The notes under the pieces are model-generated. The model was not told the origin of the DNA. It did no database searches and worked only from the letters and a program-made list of their open reading frames with translations. A stretch of 49,339 nt of DNA, from NCBI GenBank assembly GCA_017501225.1, contig JAFVXH010000018.1:1-49339 (forward strand). The letters run 5' to 3'. Source of the DNA: Clostridia bacterium (lineage in GTDB: Bacteria; Bacillota; Clostridia; Oscillospirales; CAG-272). Positions 49,242 through 49,339 of the stretch are shown here, piece after piece (position 1 is the first letter of the stretch; each line of letters begins with the position of its first letter). The position numbers and the translations under genes are program-made.

Positions 49242-49339
49242 TTACAACTGCTTTATCTCATTTGCAATCACAGCCACGTTTTTGGCGTTGGTATCAATTT
49301 TAATGGTACCCAATGCTTGATACATCGGTATTCTTGCTA
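49242..49339 (-). CDS. C-terminal end of an unidentified protein (partial)
   Basis: The last 31 codons of a minus-strand frame that continues beyond the right edge. The visible end reads QALGTIKIDTNAKNVAVIAN followed by EIKQL and a TAA stop, with a terminator just downstream. Too little is seen to name it; the composition is A+T-rich like the left accessory strip. Confidence 0.5.
   Translation of the reverse strand, partial: ARIPMYQALGTIKIDTNAKNVAVIANEIKQL

Overview
The window is a chromosomal segment of an endospore-forming member of the Clostridia, probably an uncultured gut lineage near Oscillospirales or Christensenellales. The class call rests on spoIIR, spmA and spmB, a Fur/PerR-type regulator, an AbrB/SpoVT-type regulator, RNase J, single-chain glycyl-tRNA synthetase, electron-bifurcating nfnAB, and the pairs holB-ricT and yfmF-yfmH. 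The finer placement is a guess. No rRNA, CRISPR array, integrase or transposase gene is visible. One tRNA gene (Thr, anticodon CGT) is present.

Layout. Positions 1-3900 are an A+T-rich accessory strip of six small genes, all on the minus strand, lying just downstream of rlmD. The genes are separated by two kinds of short repeat. One resembles the 3' end of rlmD. The other is a roughly 65-bp unit carrying an extended -10 box and an inverted repeat. Between rlmD and the first accessory gene (a four-helix-bundle protein) lies an array of about ten tiny hairpins spaced by a constant 7-8 nt motif whose orientation flips half-way. This is the most unusual structure in the window.

Positions 3875-7800 hold a minus-strand operon (DUF1858 protein, trmK, Nif3-like, metallophosphatase, rlmD). 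It diverges at consensus promoters from holB-ricT. Further right come ferredoxin, an N6-adenine methyltransferase, a TtcA-like thiolase and a large YgiQ-type radical SAM protein. Then follow ddl and prmC (minus), rbfA and spoIIR (plus, the latter with a sigma-F-like promoter), and two CobW-type GTPases, one with a triplicated His/Cys metal-binding repeat, next to tRNA-Thr and a Fur-family regulator.

Positions 21.9-31.2 kb are mostly minus strand: glyS; a lipoprotein-yfmF-yfmH-lgt-folD operon; and tldD-tldE. A 28-residue Cys-rich peptide gene lies divergent to tldD. Positions 32.1-43.8 kb are mostly plus strand: spmAB, rnj, a large membrane-anchored SurA/PrsA-like protein, a zinc-ribbon protein, a galactokinase-family gene, yycJ-rlmH and prfB. 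The right end has gdhA and nfnAB (minus), which fit together as NADPH supply and ammonia assimilation, then an unrecognised 381-residue protein, a MITE-like inverted repeat and the tail of another minus-strand gene.

Most core genes do translation, tRNA/rRNA modification, sporulation or redox work. Clear sigma-70 promoters and intrinsic terminators mark most operon borders. All calls come from reading the sequence; no database search was run.
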